In this document: piece after piece, positions 62,225-64,000 of the stretch | Position numbering within the stretch: the stretch's first letter is position 1 | Layout: every line of letters starts with the position of its first letter | Assembly: GCF_024171695.1 (NCBI RefSeq) | Contig: NZ_JAMTCF010000026.1 | Coordinates: 1 to 64,000 of the forward strand | Length of the DNA stretch: 64,000 bases | DNA from: Actinosynnema pretiosum | Lineage (GTDB): Bacteria; Actinomycetota; Actinomycetes; Mycobacteriales; Pseudonocardiaceae | Direction of reading: 5' to 3' | Made by a program: the position numbers and the translations under genes | The notes under the pieces: generated by a model | What the model was told of the DNA's origin: nothing | Database searches by the model: none | The model's input: the letters and a program-made list of their open reading frames with translations, nothing else

Positions 62225-63010
62225 TCAGGGTAGGGGACCACCCGCGGCGAGCGCGCAGAGCTTGCTGAACTCGTCGCCGTCGAGGCTCGCGCCGCCCACG
62301 AGGGCGCCGTCGACGTCCTTCTGGGCGATGAGCTCGCCGACGCTGCCGGACTTGACCGAGCCGCCGTAGAGCACCCGGACCTCGGACGCGACGTCCTCGC
62401 CGTAGGCCTCGGCCAGCTTGACCCGCAGCGCGGCGCAGACCTCCTGCGCGTCGGCCGCGCTGGCGACCTTGCCGGTGCCGATCGCCCACACGGGCTCGTA
62501 GGCGATGACGACGCCGCGCACCTGCTCGGCGGTCAGGCCCTTGAGGCCGGCGACGAGCTGGTCGGTGCAGAAGGCGACGTGCTCGCCCCTCTCCCGCACG
62601 TCGACCTTCTCGCCGAGGCAGAAGATCGGGGTGATCCCGTGCTTGAGGGCGGCCTTGACCTTCTTGTTGACGGTCGCGTCGTCCTCGTTGTGGTAGTCGC
62701 GCCGCTCGGAGTGGCCCACGGTGACGTAGGAGCAGCCGAGCTTCGCGAGCATCACGCCCGAGATGTCGCCGGTGTAGGCGCCCGAGTCGTGCTGCGACAG
62801 GTCCTGCGCGCCGTACTTGAGCAGGAGCTTGTCGCCGTCGACCAGGGTCTGCACGCTGCGGATGTCGGTGAACGGCGGGAGCACCGCCACCTCGACCTTG
62901 GCGTAGTACTTCTCGGGCAGCGCGAAGGCGATCTTCTGCACCAGGGCGATGGCCTCCAGGTGGTTCAGATTCATCTTCCAGTTGCCCGCGATCAGCGGAG
63001 TGCGCGCCAT
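62225..63010 (-). CDS. tpiA: Triosephosphate isomerase
   Basis: This 261-residue TIM barrel has the substrate Lys in GNWKMN, catalytic His in VGHSERR, catalytic Glu in [11 protein letters not shown] and the phosphate loop GGSVKSG. It interconverts dihydroxyacetone phosphate and glyceraldehyde 3-phosphate. ATG 63010 is one base from the pgk stop, so it is co-transcribed with pgk. Confidence 0.98.
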   Translation of the reverse strand: MARTPLIAGNWKMNLNHLEAIALVQKIAFALPEKYYAKVEVAVLPPFTDIRSVQTLVDGDKLLLKYGAQDLSQHDSGAYTGDISGVMLAKLGCSYVTVGHSERRDYHNEDDATVNKKVKAALKHGITPIFCLGEKVDVRERGEHVAFCTDQLVAGLKGLTAEQVRGVVIAYEPVWAIGTGKVASAADAQEVCAALRVKLAEAYGEDVASEVRVLYGGSVKSGSVGELIAQKDVDGALVGGASLDGDEFSKLCALAAGGPLP

Positions 63011-63011
63011 G

Positions 63012-64000
63012 TCAGTTGCCCTCCAGCACGGAGACCCCTGGAAGCTCCTTGCCCTCCAGGTACTCCAGCGACGCGCCGCCGCCGGTGGAGATGTGCGAGA
63101 AGCCGTCCTCGGGCAGGCCGAGGGAGCGGACGGCGGCAGCGGAGTCGCCGCCGCCGACGACGGTGAACGCCTCGCTGGCGATCAGCGCCTCGGCCACCGC
63201 GCGGGTGCCGCCGGAGAACTTCTCGAACTCGAACACGCCCATCGGGCCGTTCCAGAACACGGTCTTCGCGTCGGCGAGCTTGGAGGCGAACAGCTCGCGC
63301 GAGGCGGGGCCGATGTCCAGGCACTCGCGCTCGGCCGGGATCTCGTCGAACGGCACGACGGTGTAGTCGGCGTCGGCGGAGAAGCCGGTCGCGGCGAGGA
63401 AGTCGACGGGGAGCAGCAGCTCGACGCCGCGCTTCTCCGCCTCCTCCAGGAAGCCCTTGACCTTGTCGATCTGGTCCTCCTGCAGCAGGGACTTGCCGAC
63501 CTCGTGGCCCTGGGCCTTGAGGAAGGTGTAGGCCATGCCGCCGCCGACCAGGAGCCGGTCGACCTTGGTGAGCAGGTTCTCGATGACGCCGAGCTTGTCC
63601 GAGACCTTCGCGCCGCCGAGGACGACGACGTACGGGCGCTGGGTGTCGTCGGTGAGCTTGCGCAGCACCTCGACCTCGGCCAGCACGAGCCCACCGGCGT
63701 AGTGCGGGAGCTTCTTGGCCACGTCGTAGACGGAGGCCTGCTTGCGGTGCACGACGCCGAAGCCGTCGGACACGAACGCGTCGGCCTTCGCGGCCAGCTC
63801 GTCCGCCAGCGCCTCGCGCTCGGCGGCGTCCTTGCTGGTCTCGCGGGCGTCGAAGCGGATGTTCTCCAGGAGCACCACGCTGCCGTCACCGGCGGTCTCG
63901 GCGCCGATCTCCACGGTCTGGCCGAGGAGCTCGCCCAGCCGCACGGCGACCGGGGCGAGGGAGAACTCGGGGTCGGGCGCGCCCTTGGGGCGGCCCAGGT
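63012..64000 (-). CDS. pgk: Phosphoglycerate kinase, partial (N-terminus outside window)
   Basis: About 329 codons of the C-terminal part are present, starting from the conserved LGRPKG just inside the window edge. [23 protein letters not shown] and the nucleotide site [12 protein letters not shown] are visible. It transfers phosphate from 1,3-bisphosphoglycerate to ADP. The gene is intact where visible, and the start lies beyond 64000. Confidence 0.98.
   Translation of the reverse strand, partial: LGRPKGAPDPEFSLAPVAVRLGELLGQTVEIGAETAGDGSVVLLENIRFDARETSKDAAEREALADELAAKADAFVSDGFGVVHRKQASVYDVAKKLPHYAGGLVLAEVEVLRKLTDDTQRPYVVVLGGAKVSDKLGVIENLLTKVDRLLVGGGMAYTFLKAQGHEVGKSLLQEDQIDKVKGFLEEAEKRGVELLLPVDFLAATGFSADADYTVVPFDEIPAERECLDIGPASRELFASKLADAKTVFWNGPMGVFEFEKFSGGTRAVAEALIASEAFTVVGGGDSAAAVRSLGLPEDGFSHISTGGGASLEYLEGKELPGVSVLEGN

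Overview
The window is a very GC-rich (about 73-75 % by eye) actinobacterial chromosome segment. GTG starts, 4-bp ATGA/GTGA gene overlaps, a SufR-led suf operon, SigD- and RbpA-like proteins and the ctaB / tkt-tal-pgi-zwf-opcA-pgl / secG-tpiA-pgk order all point to Actinobacteria. The combination with cvn-type signalling genes suggests the Pseudonocardiales (Actinosynnema/Saccharothrix-like). That placement is inference from gene content and order, not from a search.

Layout. 1-435: the 5' end of a 16S rRNA gene on the minus strand with its leader, boxA and promoter. 466-6808 (+): a MASE1 membrane protein with a disordered tail, a lycopene-cyclase-like flavoprotein, an EAL-CBS-GGDEF protein, a GCS2-type carboxylate-amine ligase and a CBS-pair protein. 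6941-13583 (-): the suf operon sufR-sufB-sufD-Rieske-sufC-sufS-sufU-DUF59, with a CAAC-N6-GTTG operator at its head. 14114-17268 (+): an SDR and TetR pair with two candidate operators, then an MptB-like mannosyltransferase. 17414-21355 (+): a giant patatin-type lipase. 21298-24407 (-): a DUF998 protein and a DMT permease fused in frame to a GT4 glycosyltransferase. 24550-26258 (+): a two-gene ABC exporter. 26415-29466 (+): a four-gene overlapping cassette resembling type VII secretion (ESX) accessory genes (YbaB-like, EspC/WXG-like, a long WXG-like protein with a membrane segment, and an anchored unknown). 29634-35302: heme A synthase ctaA (+), a GbsR/MarR regulator (-), and a conservon-type operon (-; NIT-HAMP kinase, Roadblock, DUF742) that lacks the usual GTPase. 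35644-37640 (+): a DUF485 protein and an acetate-type SSS symporter. 37725-42334: an ATP-grasp enzyme with a small partner (-), a DUF885 protein (+), a quinone oxidoreductase (+) and an FKBP lipoprotein (-). 42540-45091 (+): a poorly characterised trio of a two-TM protein, a cysteine-dioxygenase-like cupin and an HD hydrolase. 45210-45860: a SigD-like sigma factor. 45861-46872: a 1-kb repeat-rich stretch without a convincing gene. 47355-48278 (-): ctaB. 48558-56847 (+): the pentose-phosphate operon tkt-tal-pgi-zwf-opcA-pgl, closed by a textbook terminator. 57275-58612 (+): an orphan histidine kinase. 59173-61421: two divergent envelope proteins. 61503-64000 (-): rbpA, secG, tpiA and the 3' part of pgk.

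How it works together. The core is housekeeping: Fe-S assembly, heme A/O supply for cytochrome oxidase (ctaA/ctaB), NADPH and pentose supply, and lower glycolysis. Between these blocks lie lineage-specific signalling and envelope genes. A recurring feature is a TANNNT hexamer 6-8 nt before a GTG/ATG start with no Shine-Dalgarno sequence, consistent with leaderless mRNAs. Many intergenic gaps carry short tandem arrays (8, 13, 15 and 37 bp) and strong hairpins. No tRNA, insertion sequence, prophage or CRISPR array was recognised.
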